Assembly: GCA_022577435.1 (NCBI GenBank)
Contig: JAKOON010000006.1
Coordinates: 5,038,001-5,102,000 of the forward strand
DNA length: 64,000 nt
Reading direction: 5' to 3'
Source of the DNA: Embiotoca jacksoni
Taxonomy: Eukaryota > Chordata > Actinopteri > Embiotocidae
A model generated the notes under the pieces. The model had not been told where the DNA came from. It worked only from the letters and a program-made list of their open reading frames with translations, and ran no database searches. The position numbers and the translations under genes are program-made. The first letter of the stretch is position 1; every line of letters starts with the position of its first letter. Below, one piece after another: positions 1 to 64,000 of the stretch.

Positions 1-1178
1 ATACGTAAAGTTATTTACGTGACACATTGGGTAAATAACACTTATTTTAAGCCAAACCCTAATATTTTCCTGAAGCTGCCGTGTTACGTTTACTTCGTGT
101 TTATTATTATCAAGAAGATGAAGGTCCGGAACACCTGTCGCTGTAACTCCGTCATGTGTCTTTTGTTAAGTCCTGCTGAGCCGACTCGGGAGCTGGTGAT
201 CTTGTTCCCCCTACGGAACATGATGACAACTGATGACGGCGGTTTGATGTGCTGATAACATTCAAAAAAAGCTGTTGATTTCTAGGTAGATTCAAGAATG
301 TTCTGCGACTGCCCTTATACTAAACTGATTTACTGTGTCCACATAGTGTCCACAACATTATTGACAAGGTACGTATACGATCTGCAGCTTACTAAGGGCA
401 AGAAAACAGGTGTGTGAATTATTATTTTCAGAACCAGATCAAATAGTTTTGACAAATTGGAGCTAAAGATGTCATCCCTATGTGTCTCACATATTTAGCT
501 GCATATTCTTTATTACATAACTGTTTATTCTTTAGTTGACTTGCTCCGCACAAGTGGAAGTTGAGACCGACTAAAATCAATTTGTCCTAAAATTTCATCA
601 CACACCATCACCATGAAATCAAAGTGTAAGAAAACTGTAAACATGATACAGGAAACATTGAACCACAAGGTGCTGTTTCAACGCCTGCACCACCTGTCCT
701 TATTTGGCTATAGCGTCCACACTGCTTCACATGACTGTTTCTTAAGCCATCTCACAATATCGTTAGTGATGATTATCCATTTAGATAGAAGTTGTCACCC
801 ACCAATTAAATCTGTAGACAATAATTTGTAGATTTCTAAGCATATTAATGCATTATCTAAATTGTATATTGTACTGGCATAGAAGAATAAAGCCTGACAC
901 CATTCTGTTTTAGCACCTCCAGGTTGGGGCGCCGATCCTCGACTACAATGCATTCAACTGAAGGAAATTATTTATTGTGGTGACCAAGAATCAATCTAAT
1001 CAATTTAATCTCTAATGTATACTGGACAGAGCAAAAATCCATGCCCCAGAAGTAACACCAATACATTTGGATCTATTGTCAAGTTGTAGTCAGATGTCAG
1101 GTTGGCAGTTGGTTTAAGTGGGTGGCAGTGAGCAGGGTGTTTTTTTTTTTTTTTTTACTGAGGGTTTTCCCATCCTTC
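1..1178. other. prkca 3' UTR / downstream flank
   Basis: This 1.2-kb AT-rich stretch follows the prkca stop on the minus strand. It has no convincing coding sequence on either strand. Minus-strand AATAAA hexamers occur at 971-976, 509-514, 524-529 and 100-105. The real cleavage site cannot be chosen without transcript data, and the 3' UTR may extend past the window edge. Confidence 0.6.
971..976 (-). terminator. Candidate poly(A) signal for prkca
   Basis: This is the first AATAAA on the minus strand downstream of the stop codon, about 203 nt past it. Others follow at 524-529, 509-514 and 100-105. This one could give a short 3' UTR isoform. The call rests on the hexamer alone. Confidence 0.25.

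Positions 1179-64000
<62,822 letters not shown>

Overview
The window is vertebrate nuclear DNA, most likely from a teleost fish. The signs are long AT-rich introns, many (GT)n/(CA)n microsatellites, fish-type interspersed repeats (a LINE tail ending in a 'tatataaata...aattgaattg' motif, a TTAA-flanked palindromic MITE, hAT-like elements) and a protein kinase C gene with the vertebrate exon plan.

One gene dominates. Fourteen consecutive minus-strand exons (63154 down to 1179) encode the C-terminal 577 residues of a conventional protein kinase C, best matched to PKC-alpha (prkca). In transcript order they carry most of C1b, the whole C2 domain, the V3 hinge, the kinase domain and the C-terminal tail with its stop codon. 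Every junction was read directly and the reading frame is continuous. The first exons (pseudosubstrate, C1a, start codon) lie beyond 64000. Introns range from 120 bp to 16.8 kb. One intron (38693-39047) has a GC donor instead of GT.

Inside the largest intron (21785-38553), on the opposite strand, sits a second gene at 25554-29739. It has a signal-peptide exon, an array of small coiled-coil exons that all share phase 1, and a C1q-type globular domain. A four-exon cassette in it has been duplicated in tandem (26458-27174 and 27434-28168, offset about 0.92-0.98 kb, intron sequence included). Several exons carry frameshifts or stops and the middle of the C1q domain is not recognisable, so I call it a decaying C1q-like gene (pseudogene as read). 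This nested gene is the most unusual content of the window.

The rest is intron sequence with mobile elements: a LINE fragment with reverse-transcriptase motifs (46750-48010), a probable solo LTR on the minus strand (about 23560-24035), a 397-bp hAT-like MITE nested inside an older DNA element (17126-18095), a piggyBac-like palindromic MITE (56523-56747), smaller fragments, and many simple repeats. No tRNA, rRNA, CRISPR or prokaryotic feature was seen. About 1.2 kb downstream of the prkca stop (1-1178) is 3' UTR or flank.
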